From NCBI RefSeq assembly GCF_000521805.1, contig NZ_JAMB01000019.1, forward strand, positions 1-43,392: a stretch of 43,392 nucleotides of DNA, read 5' to 3'. Under the pieces are notes generated by a model. It did no database searches. It saw only the letters and a list, made by a program, of their open reading frames with translations, and was not told where the DNA came from. Position 1 is the first letter of the stretch. Each line of letters begins with the position of its first letter. Both the position numbers and the translations under genes were made by a program. Shown here one piece after another: positions 6,139-15,688 of the stretch. This DNA comes from Marinomonas ushuaiensis DSM 15871 (GTDB taxonomy: Bacteria; Pseudomonadota; Gammaproteobacteria; Pseudomonadales; Marinomonadaceae).

Positions 6139-8772
6139 ATGTCACTTCGAGTGAAAACCATATTATTGATTGGAATGACAGAAGCTATCTTTTTGTTATT
6201 ATTACTTTGGCAATCGTTAAGCTATTTAGAACGCTCCGGAGAAGATGCTTTATACCGAAGAGCAAATGAAACGTCTCACCTTTTTAGTCTACTTGCTAAA
6301 AATTCGGTCATTTCATCTGATATTGCCTCACTTGATGAAATAACGACGCAGATAGCAGGACTCGAAGGTATTCGTTATATTCGTGTTATTGATAGCTTTG
6401 GTGTACTCGCACAGGCGGGTGATACGAGTAGTTTAGAAAATGGTTTTATCGAAGATACTTATATAAATAAAGTAAATGATGGTATTTTTGATGTACAAGA
6501 TAGTGTGTCTGTAGCAGGTACCGAATTTGCTAAAATTCAAGTAGGTCTATCCGTTGATTCATTGTTGGTATTTGTCACGAACGCGCGTTACCGGTTAATA
6601 ATTATTGCGTTAGCCGAATTATTGATAGTTGCTTTAGTTTCTCTAATACTTGGCCGATTTTTAACGAAAGGTTTATTCGGATTACAGAAAGTTGCATTGG
6701 CTGTGACGACAGGTGATATGACATCGCGCGCTACAAATCTATCAAATGACGAAATAGGGCTTACCGCAAAAGCATTTAATGTCATGCTCGATAAGATTAA
6801 TACAGATCAACAACAGTTAAATGAAAATGCAATTCATTTAACTGCTGCAAAAAAAGAAGCGGAAAAAGCATCTCAGGCTAAATCTAGATTCTTATCCCAA
6901 ATGAGTCATGAAATCCGTTCACCGATGAATGCCGTGTTAGGCGCTGTGAATCTTGTTGCGGAGCAAATTAAATCCCCACCTGAATACGTTCGTTTATTAA
7001 ATACAGCAAAAAGTAGTGGTACCGCATTATTAGATGTTATTAATGAAATCCTGGATTTCTCTAAAATTGAAGCAGGACACATGGAGTTAAAATACAGTGA
7101 AGTCGATTTAGCTAGTGTCGTCGAGGATGTATTGAATAGCGTTGAAGCGAAAACGCGTAATCCTAAATTAACATTGCTCGGGGATGCTTCATCAGGAAAT
7201 GTCGGACGAGTTATTACTGATGCAGCACACTTTCGTCAAATTCTAAATATTTTAGTCGACAATGCCTGTAAGTTTACTGAAAAAGGGATTGTTATGGTGA
7301 CAATCCATCGCATTAAACTTATTAATGGTAATGATGCCATAAAAGTTAATGTTAAGGACTCTGGCATTGGTATTAAAGAAGATTCTTTAGATAAAATATT
7401 TGATGAGTTTGAACAAGTGGGTTCGACGTTAGAAGCTCGTTCGACAGGAACTGGTTTAGGCTTAAATATCGCTCAAGGGCTTATTCAACTAATGAATGGG
7501 ACGATTGGCGTCAATAGTGTGTTAGGGCAAGGGAGTGAGTTTTACTTTACATTGCCTGTTCAGTTCGCTGAAGAAGAAGAATTAGAAATACCTATGTTGA
7601 AAGGACCAATTGTATTGGTGTCCGATAATGATAGTTTAAAATCCGCATTTAGAAATAAAATGGAAGAGATGTGTGTGTGGTTTTTTGATTTCGATAATAT
7701 TAGTGTATTACGCGAACAGGTAACTGAAGATATGCTTAGTGAAACTGCTATTTGGCTAATAGACGATAATGTATTAATCAATGAAAAAGAGAATAATAAT
7801 AATTGGATTAATTCACTCGATATTAATATTCATTGCATCAGTAGCGTAGGAAGAGTCTTACCGGCTGCGTATCAAGATTACCCTCGAATTAACAGACCTA
7901 TTTTTTGTCATGAAATATGTTATTTAAATAAATTTAAAAGCATTGAGTCTCAGGAAAAAAACAATGAAAAGCAATATGTAGATAAAACTAAAAATACTGT
8001 TTTACTGGTTGATGATATTGAAGCTAATCGATTTGTTGCTGGTGAAACATTAAAAAATAGAGGTTATGATGTCACTTTTGCTTGTGATGGCATTGATGCC
8101 CTTGAACAGTTAACTATAAAGCCTTTTGATGTGATTTTAATGGATGTTCGAATGCCACGAATGAATGGAATCGATGCCGTTAAAGCGTTAAAAGAGAGTG
8201 ATGGTATTAATAGACACACGCCGGTTATTGCAATGACGGCTAATGCAGAAAAGTCGGAAGTTGAACGTTGTAAAGCTGCAGGAATGGAAGCGTTTGTTGG
8301 CAAGCCTTTTGATACACAAGTATTAATCGATAGTATTAACTGTTGCATATACAATAAGAAGTCGATAGCAAAAACTGAAGTGAATAACGCTGTAGTAAAG
8401 GCTGAAATCTTATCAAAAGAGGTGCTTGCCAATCTCGTTGAGGATACTTCACCTGCTACGGTGTTAACACTTATTGATTTTTTTCTTGCTGATATTGATA
8501 AAAGAGTGCGATTGATCAAATTATCAATTAGTAATTCTGATCTAGAAGAGCTCGGTGAACACGCTCATGCGTTAAAAAGTTCAGCAGGCTCATTAGGAGC
8601 ATCTACTCTATTTACATTTTGTCAAAATATAGAACGGGCAAGTTTATCTAACGATTTATCTAAAGCAAAAATTATTTGTAATGAATTAAATGATATTGTT
8701 GAATTAACTGTGATTACTTATACAAAGTTCAGGTCTAATTCGCTCGATGCCAAACTTAGTGATATTAAATAA
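6139..8772 (+). CDS. Hybrid sensor histidine kinase (HAMP-HisKA-HATPase-REC-Hpt)
   Basis: The 877-residue inner-membrane protein has a first membrane segment at about 7-25, a periplasmic sensor region of about 120 residues, and a second segment at about 152-172. HAMP follows (about 173-228), then HisKA with H257 in SQMSHEIRSP. The ATPase domain has N375 in DNACKF, DSGIGI (407-412) and STGTGLGL (about 435-442). Residues 490-600 look like a degenerate receiver without a clear aspartate pocket. A true receiver follows (621-730; D625-D626, D669 in ILMDVRMPRMNG, K722), then a C-terminal Hpt with H810 in HAHALKSSAGSLGA. This is a complete four-step relay in one chain. It probably senses the PhnD-like protein encoded 32 bp upstream and feeds the LuxO-like regulator, directly or through the stand-alone Hpt. 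The last assignment is inferred from proximity. Confidence 0.92.
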   Translation: MSLRVKTILLIGMTEAIFLLLLLWQSLSYLERSGEDALYRRANETSHLFSLLAKNSVISSDIASLDEITTQIAGLEGIRYIRVIDSFGVLAQAGDTSSLENGFIEDTYINKVNDGIFDVQDSVSVAGTEFAKIQVGLSVDSLLVFVTNARYRLIIIALAELLIVALVSLILGRFLTKGLFGLQKVALAVTTGDMTSRATNLSNDEIGLTAKAFNVMLDKINTDQQQLNENAIHLTAAKKEAEKASQAKSRFLSQMSHEIRSPMNAVLGAVNLVAEQIKSPPEYVRLLNTAKSSGTALLDVINEILDFSKIEAGHMELKYSEVDLASVVEDVLNSVEAKTRNPKLTLLGDASSGNVGRVITDAAHFRQILNILVDNACKFTEKGIVMVTIHRIKLINGNDAIKVNVKDSGIGIKEDSLDKIFDEFEQVGSTLEARSTGTGLGLNIAQGLIQLMNGTIGVNSVLGQGSEFYFTLPVQFAEEEELEIPMLKGPIVLVSDNDSLKSAFRNKMEEMCVWFFDFDNISVLREQVTEDMLSETAIWLIDDNVLINEKENNNNWINSLDINIHCISSVGRVLPAAYQDYPRINRPIFCHEICYLNKFKSIESQEKNNEKQYVDKTKNTVLLVDDIEANRFVAGETLKNRGYDVTFACDGIDALEQLTIKPFDVILMDVRMPRMNGIDAVKALKESDGINRHTPVIAMTANAEKSEVERCKAAGMEAFVGKPFDTQVLIDSINCCIYNKKSIAKTEVNNAVVKAEILSKEVLANLVEDTSPATVLTLIDFFLADIDKRVRLIKLSISNSDLEELGEHAHALKSSAGSLGASTLFTFCQNIERASLSNDLSKAKIICNELNDIVELTVITYTKFRSNSLDAKLSDIK

Positions 8773-8880
8773 TCTTCTTTAAAGGCCTTAAATCAGGAGC
8801 CTTCTTTTCCTAAAGATGCTTATGTTGACGCTCGTGAGCCAACAATAAAAATATCTTTGGTTAATAAACAAATAGTTGTA

Positions 8881-9075
8881 GGTTCATTCTTTAGTTAAGA
8901 AAAGTGCTACCACAATCATTTCTAATACCCAATGTTAGCCAAACTCAAAACCCTAAGTCGTAGGTTCACTTTTAAGTCCTGATAAGTGCTCCAGCAACAA
9001 TTTCAAATACCAAATGTTAGCCAAACTCAAACTCAAACCCAAAGTCGTTGGTTCACTTTTAAGTCCTGATAAGTG
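8881..9075. repeat. Degenerate tandem repeat, about 85-bp unit, 2.3 copies
   Basis: Units begin with GGTTCA at 8881, 8963 and 9050, giving periods of 82 and 87 bp. The second and third share GGTTCACTTTTAAGTCCTGA exactly, and all continue with AAGTG. The first two share the later blocks AATACC-AATGTTAGCCAAACTCAAA and an AAGTCGT near the end. The third copy breaks off soon after 9075. No ORF runs through the array. It could be a decayed intergenic repeat or part of a noncoding transcript ending at the 9179-9212 hairpin. Confidence 0.8.
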
Positions 9076-9178
9076 ACCAGGTAGCCTTCTATCAATACTA
9101 TAGATCTATGGTCTGAAATGTTATCAACTTGGATTGGCTTTATTTTTTATATCTTTCAGTTTATCTAGTTTAAGGAGC

Positions 9179-9212
9179 AAACCAGTATTTTTTGCAAATA
9201 ACTGGTTTTTTT
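9179..9212 (+). terminator. Rho-independent terminator
   Basis: AAACCAGT (9179-9186) pairs with ACTGGTTT (9201-9208) over a 14-nt loop, followed by a T-run. It is 400 bp after the hybrid kinase gene and there is no nearer plus-strand gene, so it either ends that long transcript or marks an unrecognised RNA. Confidence 0.6.
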
Positions 9213-9295
9213 AACTGTATTTAGGTGACTCGAAGTGGAAGCAATTCTGTATTCATGGATAGATAATGAAGTATCAGATAGGAAGTTTTATTTTT

Positions 9296-9712
9296 CTAAT
9301 ATCCTCCCTGTTTGCCGTTTTGATAACGTTTCGTTTTACCGTGTTGAGCTGCTTTTAGAGTTTGTTTTTCTCGTACGCGTTCTGCATCTTCGAAGTTTAG
9401 CTCTGCTGGTTCGCGAGGCGTTTGGCCTTCAGGGATAATACGTTTTCTAGGAGGGAGGTCAAACTGCTCAGATGAAACCCTAGGTAGGTTTTTATATTTA
9501 TACAAATAGAAGATTTCAACTTTTTCTCGTGCCCACTCTGTTTTTTTGAGAAATTTCACGCTGGACTCAATACTCGGGTGGGTTTTAAAACAATTGATAT
9601 TCAGATAAGCATAAAGAATTTCAAACCCGTAGTGATCAACTATCTGGGTGAGTAGATCTTGTAAGCCCAGGCCGTGTAACGGATTGTTTGTATAGTTGAT
9701 TTCGTCGTTCAT
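9296..9712 (-). CDS. VF530-like (DUF2132) small protein with basic C-terminal tail
   Basis: The first ~70 of 138 residues match the VF530/DUF2132 family: [21 protein letters not shown], then a conserved NINCF…[22 protein letters not shown] segment. The family is small, conserved in proteobacteria, and proposed to bind DNA from its structure; its role is unknown. Residues 75-138 are an extension rich in Lys, Arg and Gln, probably disordered, that could add nucleic-acid affinity. The usual family member is close to the N-terminal part alone, so the tail is extra. No operon partner is visible: the neighbours are a repeat region and the divergent metH. Confidence 0.8.
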   Translation of the reverse strand: MNDEINYTNNPLHGLGLQDLLTQIVDHYGFEILYAYLNINCFKTHPSIESSVKFLKKTEWAREKVEIFYLYKYKNLPRVSSEQFDLPPRKRIIPEGQTPREPAELNFEDAERVREKQTLKAAQHGKTKRYQNGKQGGY

Positions 9713-9935
9713 AACGGTGTCCAGTAATAAGTCAAAAAATTAAAAAAGGTCTATGAGTGCGTAATCATACCTGTGATGTATTTAAAGTAAACGAGATCTC
9801 ATAACATAGTCGTTCACATTGTAATATTTAATGTTCAATCCTCGAATCATTCAACTCCACATTACTTTTTTTCAACGCGAAGTTGATTGCTTTTCGGTAT
9901 AGTACACTCGCATATTCTTTCTTGAGGTAGTGGTC

Positions 9936-12900
9936 GTGGTAAAGTCTGGTTCGTATTCTATTATTGAAAAGCGCTTAGCTGAAAATGTCTTGATCCTTGA
10001 TGGTGCTATGGGCACCATGATTCAAGCGTATAAGTTAGAAGAGCAGGACTACCGTGGCGAGCGTTTTGCTGATTGGGAAAGTGATGTAAAAGGCAATAAT
10101 GATCTGCTGTCTTTGACTCAGCCTGAAATTATCAAAACTATTCATGCTGGTTATCTTGACGCTGGCGCCGATATCATTGAAACCAATACGTTTAATGCCA
10201 ATTATATTTCCATGCTCGATTACCACATGGAAGAGTTTAGTTACGAGCTGAATTTCGAATCCGCTCGATTGGCCCGTGAAGTGGCAGACGAATTCACGAA
10301 ACAAAATCCAGACAAACCGCGTTTTGTTGCGGGGACGCTTGGTCCGACCAGTCGTACTTGTACTATTTCACCCGATGTTAATGACCCAGGTTTTCGAAAT
10401 ATTCATTTTGATGAATTGGTGTCTGCCTATACAACAGCCGTCGACGGTTTGATTAAAGGTGGTTCTGATCTCATTCTGATTGAAACTATTTTTGATACCT
10501 TAAATGCCAAAGCCGCAATTTATGCCGTATTGGATTATTTCGAAAAAACAGGTGTGCGTTACCCAATCATGATTTCCGGTACGATTACCGATGCATCTGG
10601 TCGTACTCTGTCGGGTCAAACAACAGAAGCTTTTTGGAACTCGATTTCTCATGCTAAGCCTATTTCTGTTGGTTTAAACTGTGCATTAGGGCCAAAAGAG
10701 CTGCGTCAATATGTAGAAGAATTGTCGCGTATTGCTGACGTTCATGTTTCTGCTCACCCTAATGCAGGCTTGCCAAATGCGTTTGGTGAATACGATGAAT
10801 CACCTGAAGAAATGCTTGAAGAAATTCAAGAGTGGATAGGCTCCGGTTTCTTAAACATTATTGGTGGTTGTTGTGGTACGGCACCAGAACACATTAAAAC
10901 CTTTGCGACAGCATTTTCTGATGCCACGCCGCGTGTTATTCCTGAAATAGAAAAAGCATGCCGTTTGTCAGGTCTAGAGCCATTTAATATCGATGGTAAT
11001 AGTTTGTTTGTTAACGTGGGTGAACGAACAAATGTTACGGGTTCGGCAATGTTCAAACGTCTTATTAAAGAAGGTGACTTCGATACGGCGCTTGATGTGG
11101 CTCGTCAACAGGTTGAAAACGGCGCACAGATTATTGATATCAACATGGATGAAGGCATGTTGGATTCTCAAGCTGCAATGGAACGTTTTCTAAAGCTGAT
11201 TGCTTCAGAGCCTGATATTTCCCGTGTACCAATCATGTTGGATTCCTCAAAATGGGAGATTCTCGAAGCGGGTTTGAAGTGGGTTCAAGGCAAGGGTGTC
11301 GTCAACTCTATCAGTATGAAAGAAGGCGAAGAGAAGTTTAAAGAACAAGCTCGAACGCTGATGAAGTACGGTGCTGCGGTTATTGTGATGGCGTTTGATG
11401 AAGTGGGCCAAGCAGATACACGTCAACGTAAAATCGATATTTGTCGTCGTTCTTATCATATATTAGTTGATGACGTTGGCTTCTCACCAGAAGACATTAT
11501 TTTTGACCCAAATATTTTTGCTATCGCGACAGGTATTGAAGAGCACAACCGTTATGCGTTGGACTTTATTGAAGCGACAGGCGATATCACTCGTGAATTG
11601 CCTTACGCCAAAGTGTCTGGTGGCGTCTCTAACGTGTCTTTCTCATTCCGTGGCAATAATCCAGTTCGTGAAGCCATTCATGCGGTGTTTTTGTATCACG
11701 CTATTAAGCAAGGCATGACAATGGGGATTGTGAATGCAGGGCAGTTGGCCTTGTATGAAGACATTCCTGTGAAACTTCGTAATGCAGTAGAAGATGCTGT
11801 GCTTAACCGTACACCAGACGCAACCGATAATTTGCTTGGTATGGCCGCTGAATTTGCTGGTACGGGTGAAGTGGCGGAAAAAGAAACTCAAGAATGGCGT
11901 AACCTTCCTGTTTCCGAACGTTTGAGTCATGCCTTGGTAAAAGGGATTACCGAATTTATTGATGACGATACCGAAGAAGCGCGTCAGGCATTTCCTCGCC
12001 CATTAGAAGTCATTGAAGGACCTTTGATGGATGGCATGAGCATTGTCGGAGACTTATTTGGCTCGGGCAAAATGTTCTTACCACAAGTAGTGAAATCTGC
12101 TCGTGTAATGAAAAAAGCCGTCGCGTATTTGATGCCTTATATTGAAGAGGAAAAAGCCCGTAACATGGACACGGCATCTTCCAGTAATGGCAAAATTGTC
12201 ATGGCAACCGTGAAGGGTGATGTTCATGACATTGGTAAAAACATCGTTGGTGTGGTGCTGCAATGTAATAATTTCGAAGTAATCGATTTGGGTGTCATGG
12301 TGCCTGCAGAGAAAATACTTCGTACAGCCAAAGAAGTGGGTGCCGATATTATTGGTTTGTCTGGCTTGATTACACCGTCTTTGGATGAAATGGTGCATGT
12401 TGCAAAAGAAATGGAACGCCAAGGCTTTGACTTGCCAGTCATGATTGGTGGTGCGACAACATCGAAAGCGCATACTGCAGTGAAAGTTGAACAAAATTAT
12501 AAGCGTAATCAAGTGGTTCATGTTACCAATGCATCGCGAAGTGTGGGGGTTGCGAGTGCCTTGTTGAGCAAAGACGCTGAACGTCGCCAGAAATTTGTTG
12601 ATGAAATCAAAGCGGATTATGAGAAAACACGAATTCGTTATAAAGACCGTGTCAAAGCAGGTCGTCGAGTTTCTTTAGACAAAGCGAGATTAAATAAAGC
12701 GCCTATTGATTTTTCTACTGGCATTACGGCGCCAAAGAAAATAGGTGTAACCGTACTTACAGAAAAAGACATCGATTTTGATGTCGTGAAAGATTACATA
12801 GATTGGACGCCTTTCTTTCAAACGTGGGAATTGGCAGGCGCTTATCCACGAATCTTAACGGACGCTGTGGTGGGTGCTGAAGCGACACGTGTTTTTAATG

Positions 12901-13670
12901 ATGCGTTGGAAATGTTAGATGAAGTGATTGCGACGAAATGCTTGCAAGCCAAAGCCGTTGTGGGGATTTTTCCTGCAAACCAAGTAAGCCATGACGACAT
13001 AGAGTTGTACGCAGATGAATCCCGTACAGAAGTGATTGAGCGTTTATCTTTCCTTCGGATTCAGAATGAATTAACAGCACCAGGTAAATACAATCATAGC
13101 TTGGCGGATTTCGTTGCACCGAAAGACAGTGGTGTACCTGATTATATAGGCGCATTTGCGTGTGCAGCAGGTTTTGGTATTGATCCTATTGTGGCGAAAT
13201 ACGAAGCGGACCATGATGATTACAACTCTATTATGATTAAAGCGGTTGCGGATCGTCTTGCTGAAGCGACTGCTGAATATTTACATGAAAAAGTGCGTAA
13301 AGAATTTTGGGGTTATGCATCTGATGAAGACCTTACAAACGCTCAATTGATTAAAGAAAAGTATCAAGGCATTCGTCCGGCCCCAGGTTATCCAGCGTGT
13401 CCAGATCACACTGAAAAATCCAAGCTTTGGGATTTATTAGACGTAACCACTAATACTGGAATGGAAATGACAGAAAGCTATGCCATGCTGCCAACTGCGG
13501 CAGTAAGTGGTTGGTATTTTGCTCATCCTGACGCAACGTATTTTGGTGTTGGTAAAATCGGCCCAGACCAAGTGGATAGTTACGCTGAACGTAAAGGCAT
13601 GAGCAAAGACGATGCTGAGCGTTGGTTAGCCCCAAATCTTGGTTACGACCCAGAAGACGACCGTATTTAA
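9936..13670 (+). CDS. metH: Methionine synthase, cobalamin-dependent
   Basis: This is full-length MetH (about 1,244 residues; E. coli 1,227), which methylates homocysteine from methyltetrahydrofolate via methylcobalamin. Domains in order: the homocysteine domain with zinc cysteines in GLNCALG (about 249) and GGCCGT (about 312-313); the pterin-binding domain with [11 protein letters not shown]; the cap and B12-binding domain with the lower-ligand histidine (about 764) in GDVHDIGKN and the later GLSGLITPS; and the AdoMet reactivation domain ending in [12 protein letters not shown] and AYFG-type residues. Two in-frame GTG codons compete as the start: 9930 and 9936. GAGG at 9924-9927 is well spaced only for 9936, so that is preferred. 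The next gene makes adenosylcobalamin, so both handle B12. The 217 bp upstream show no obvious B12 riboswitch. Confidence 0.97.
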   Translation: MVKSGSYSIIEKRLAENVLILDGAMGTMIQAYKLEEQDYRGERFADWESDVKGNNDLLSLTQPEIIKTIHAGYLDAGADIIETNTFNANYISMLDYHMEEFSYELNFESARLAREVADEFTKQNPDKPRFVAGTLGPTSRTCTISPDVNDPGFRNIHFDELVSAYTTAVDGLIKGGSDLILIETIFDTLNAKAAIYAVLDYFEKTGVRYPIMISGTITDASGRTLSGQTTEAFWNSISHAKPISVGLNCALGPKELRQYVEELSRIADVHVSAHPNAGLPNAFGEYDESPEEMLEEIQEWIGSGFLNIIGGCCGTAPEHIKTFATAFSDATPRVIPEIEKACRLSGLEPFNIDGNSLFVNVGERTNVTGSAMFKRLIKEGDFDTALDVARQQVENGAQIIDINMDEGMLDSQAAMERFLKLIASEPDISRVPIMLDSSKWEILEAGLKWVQGKGVVNSISMKEGEEKFKEQARTLMKYGAAVIVMAFDEVGQADTRQRKIDICRRSYHILVDDVGFSPEDIIFDPNIFAIATGIEEHNRYALDFIEATGDITRELPYAKVSGGVSNVSFSFRGNNPVREAIHAVFLYHAIKQGMTMGIVNAGQLALYEDIPVKLRNAVEDAVLNRTPDATDNLLGMAAEFAGTGEVAEKETQEWRNLPVSERLSHALVKGITEFIDDDTEEARQAFPRPLEVIEGPLMDGMSIVGDLFGSGKMFLPQVVKSARVMKKAVAYLMPYIEEEKARNMDTASSSNGKIVMATVKGDVHDIGKNIVGVVLQCNNFEVIDLGVMVPAEKILRTAKEVGADIIGLSGLITPSLDEMVHVAKEMERQGFDLPVMIGGATTSKAHTAVKVEQNYKRNQVVHVTNASRSVGVASALLSKDAERRQKFVDEIKADYEKTRIRYKDRVKAGRRVSLDKARLNKAPIDFSTGITAPKKIGVTVLTEKDIDFDVVKDYIDWTPFFQTWELAGAYPRILTDAVVGAEATRVFNDALEMLDEVIATKCLQAKAVVGIFPANQVSHDDIELYADESRTEVIERLSFLRIQNELTAPGKYNHSLADFVAPKDSGVPDYIGAFACAAGFGIDPIVAKYEADHDDYNSIMIKAVADRLAEATAEYLHEKVRKEFWGYASDEDLTNAQLIKEKYQGIRPAPGYPACPDHTEKSKLWDLLDVTTNTGMEMTESYAMLPTAAVSGWYFAHPDATYFGVGKIGPDQVDSYAERKGMSKDDAERWLAPNLGYDPEDDRI

Positions 13671-13709
13671 TATTGAATCATCTCATGGTTTAAAAGGTAA
13701 AATGAGCTC

Positions 13710-14318
13710 ATGGCTAAAACGATTACAGACCCAGAACAGCATAAAAAGCGCATGCAATCGATCAAATCTCATGTTGATAAACGCATAGCGAAAGCACAAG
13801 AAGATAAAGGGACGTTTGTACTGTTAACCGGCAACGGTAAAGGTAAGTCCAGTTCTGCGCTGGGTATGGTCGCTCGCGCTTTAGGTCACGGTATGAAAAT
13901 AGGCGTTGTACAGTTTCTAAAAGGTGAGTGGAATACTGGTGAGATTGACTTTTTTAAGAAGCAAGACGGTATTCAATGGGAAATCATGCCAGCAGGTTTC
14001 ACTTGGGAAACTCAGAACAGAGAATCTGACATAGCGTCTTCGAAACAGGCATGGGGAAAGGCCGCAGACATGCTCGCTGATCCAAGTATTGATCTGGTTG
14101 TGTTGGATGAATTAACGTATTTATTGCACTACGAATATCTAGATGAAGATCCCGTATTACAGGCTTTGATGAATCGGCCTGAGAGCCAGCATTTGGTTGT
14201 GACGGGACGTGGTGCTTCCGATGCTTTGATTGAATTGGCTGATACTGTGAGTGAAATAAAAGAAGTAAAACATGCTTTTAAACGCGGCATTAAGGCTCAG
14301 AAAGGCCTGGAGTTCTAG
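13710..14318 (+). CDS. cobO: Cob(I)yrinic acid a,c-diamide adenosyltransferase
   Basis: The 202-residue protein is a BtuR/CobO/CobA-type ATP:corrinoid adenosyltransferase, which attaches the 5'-deoxyadenosyl group to Co(I) corrinoids in B12 synthesis or salvage. It has the N-terminal family region rich in Lys/Arg, the P-loop GNGKGKSS at 41-48, VVQFLKGEWNTGE, and the LVVLDELTYLL Walker B-like strand followed by the TGRGA motif. Length is normal for the family (E. coli BtuR 196). It lies 39 bp after metH and may be co-transcribed. MetH itself needs methylcobalamin, so the link is shared corrinoid supply and not direct product use. The symbol btuR would be equally valid. Confidence 0.93.
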   Translation: MAKTITDPEQHKKRMQSIKSHVDKRIAKAQEDKGTFVLLTGNGKGKSSSALGMVARALGHGMKIGVVQFLKGEWNTGEIDFFKKQDGIQWEIMPAGFTWETQNRESDIASSKQAWGKAADMLADPSIDLVVLDELTYLLHYEYLDEDPVLQALMNRPESQHLVVTGRGASDALIELADTVSEIKEVKHAFKRGIKAQKGLEF

Positions 14319-14426
14319 ATTTTCATAGTTTTATATTCTGATTAAATTGTTTTTTTCAGAGAAATAATCTTCTGCAAGACTGGTATCATTTTGTTTTTAT
14401 TTTAAATCGAATTAATAGAGGTTTTT

Positions 14427-14780
14427 ATGGCAGCCATTGAGCGCATGGAAGTAGGTCAACGTATGAGTCGTATCGTAAAACATAACGGTACTGTGTATCT
14501 TTGTGGTCAAGTTGGCGCTGATGCGAATACTGGCATTACAGAACAAACTCAGACTATGCTGGATAAAGTTGAATCTTTGTTAGCACAAGCGGGTTCTAGC
14601 AAAGAACACATTTTGTCTGCGACCGTATACATTCGTGATATGAAGGACTTCGCAGCCATGAATGCCGTTTGGGATGCTTGGGTTCCAGAAGGTTTTGCGC
14701 CTGCTCGCGCCTGTGTTGAAGCACGTATGGCAAGAGCTGAATTGTTAGTTGAAGTGTCTGTTGTTGCTGCAGAAAAATAA
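14427..14780 (+). CDS. RidA-family (YjgF/YER057c) protein
   Basis: The 117-residue protein is a Rid-family member. RidA enzymes hydrolyse reactive enamine/imine intermediates released by PLP enzymes. The conserved arginine is in [10 protein letters not shown] (about residue 93), where the RidA active-site Arg lies, and VYLCGQVG and SATVYIRDM are typical. The YoaB-like subgroup also keeps the Arg, but its substrates are less certain. The ATG follows AGAGG at a good distance. It is 108 bp from cobO, followed by a strong terminator, and probably ends that transcript or stands alone. Confidence 0.9.
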   Translation: MAAIERMEVGQRMSRIVKHNGTVYLCGQVGADANTGITEQTQTMLDKVESLLAQAGSSKEHILSATVYIRDMKDFAAMNAVWDAWVPEGFAPARACVEARMARAELLVEVSVVAAEK

Positions 14781-14800
14781 CGCTTTAAGTTCTATATAGA

Positions 14801-14839
14801 AAATGAGTAGGTGCTTTTTTAGCGCTTACTCATTTTTTT
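14801..14839. terminator. Bidirectional rho-independent terminator
   Basis: A 14-bp stem (14801-14814 with 14822-14835, two G-T pairs) is closed by a TTTTTTA loop and followed by seven T. The A-run at the left end also allows minus-strand termination. It lies between the convergent RidA gene and the cyclic-nucleotide-binding-domain gene. Confidence 0.88.
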
Positions 14840-14847
14840 GTCTCGAT

Positions 14848-15339
14848 TTACTTTTTGATAGAGACATTATTTTCAACGAGAGCGTTACTTAATGTTCTTA
14901 TGGTTCTTGCCATATCCCTTGATAAATTCATCAGTAATATTCCGAAATCAAACGGAAAATCATCATGAAAGTCGCTGAAAAGATTACTTGAGACTTCAAG
15001 TAATAAACAGTCTTCGTCGGCATAAAGGTTACCTACTCGATCGTGCAGTGCAATCATAGATACAAACCCGATGACTTCTCCGAATTGAATCTTGCGGGTG
15101 AAGATGCTTTTATTTTCGTGATGTTTGTAAAAGTCTAGACTGCCATGCAGAACAATATTGAAGTTGCCGCCTTTACTACCATAGCTGAATATTTCGTCGC
15201 CTTTTTGTGCCTGTATCAAAATGCCATTGTCTAATAAATATTGAATTGCTGGTTCTGATAAAGCGCCAAATATAGACCCATCTTTTAAACGCGTGATGGA
15301 TATGTCGTATTGAGCTTCAGTTGCTGAGAGGGCTCTCAT
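14848..15339 (-). CDS. Cyclic-nucleotide-binding-domain protein without HTH
   Basis: This 163-residue protein is a Crp-type cNMP-binding beta-roll (about residues 18-120: IFGALSEPAIQYLLDNG, KGDEIFSYGSKGGNFNIVLHG, FGEVIGFVSMI) followed by a helical tail. There is no winged-helix DNA-binding domain, unlike Crp/Fnr regulators. In the phosphate-binding cassette FGE is kept, but the R-(S/T)-A triad reads DRVG, so cAMP binding is doubtful. It may sense another ligand or act by protein contact. It starts after AGAGGA and is a single-gene unit ending at a shared terminator. Confidence 0.82.
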   Translation of the reverse strand: MRALSATEAQYDISITRLKDGSIFGALSEPAIQYLLDNGILIQAQKGDEIFSYGSKGGNFNIVLHGSLDFYKHHENKSIFTRKIQFGEVIGFVSMIALHDRVGNLYADEDCLLLEVSSNLFSDFHDDFPFDFGILLMNLSRDMARTIRTLSNALVENNVSIKK

Positions 15340-15688
15340 TTTTTATCCTCTTCGCCAAGTGGGTTTTTGTTGGTTTTCCTTGCCATAAGTTTTCGCTGTT
15401 ATCATTTCATCGGCTAATAGTTGTATTTCTAAATAGCTAAATCTATTAAATATTGGACTTATTCTGCAAGGAAAACACCACTTTTTTGTCTTCCCTAGTA
15501 ATACAATCATATTGAGTGTAACGATAGATGTTAGTTTTTTATGGAATAAGTTGTTTGTCTCTTAAAGAATAAGGGCAAACTGTGCGATAATGCGCCACAT
15601 AAGCGTTACTCCTGCTCAAGTCTGATTGAATTTTTAATTAGATAGATTGGAGTACAAACATTTACTTAATGATCAGTGGAAGAATACT
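15340..15688. other. Intergenic region upstream of ybiT
   Basis: This 349-bp AT-rich region separates two divergent genes. An 11-bp inverted repeat, GTTTTCCTTGC (15373-15383) and GCAAGGAAAAC (15466-15476), spans about 100 bp. A possible -10 GATAAT near 15588 serves ybiT, with no good -35. No gene or RNA is recognised. Confidence 0.4.

Larger units (their letters stand above)
8773..9295. other. Gene-free region with degenerate tandem repeats and a hairpin
   Basis: No credible gene is seen in these 523 bp. The short frame at 9235-9438 overlaps the opposite-strand VF530 gene and has no family features. The stretch contains three degenerate repeats (8881-9075) and a terminator-like hairpin (9179-9212). 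Confidence 0.6.

Noticed and set aside
8064..8519. 151-residue antisense ORF within the hybrid kinase
   Set aside because: It lies opposite the receiver and Hpt domains; no family pattern.
9235..9438. 67-residue plus-strand ORF
   Set aside because: It overlaps the end of the VF530 gene on the opposite strand and has no recognisable features.
9713..9929. B12 riboswitch or MetR site before metH
   Set aside because: No B12-box core was found and the TGAA/TTCA-type elements are too poor to call.
12078..12521. 147-residue antisense ORF within metH
   Set aside because: A shadow of the B12-binding domain coding region, with no start signals.
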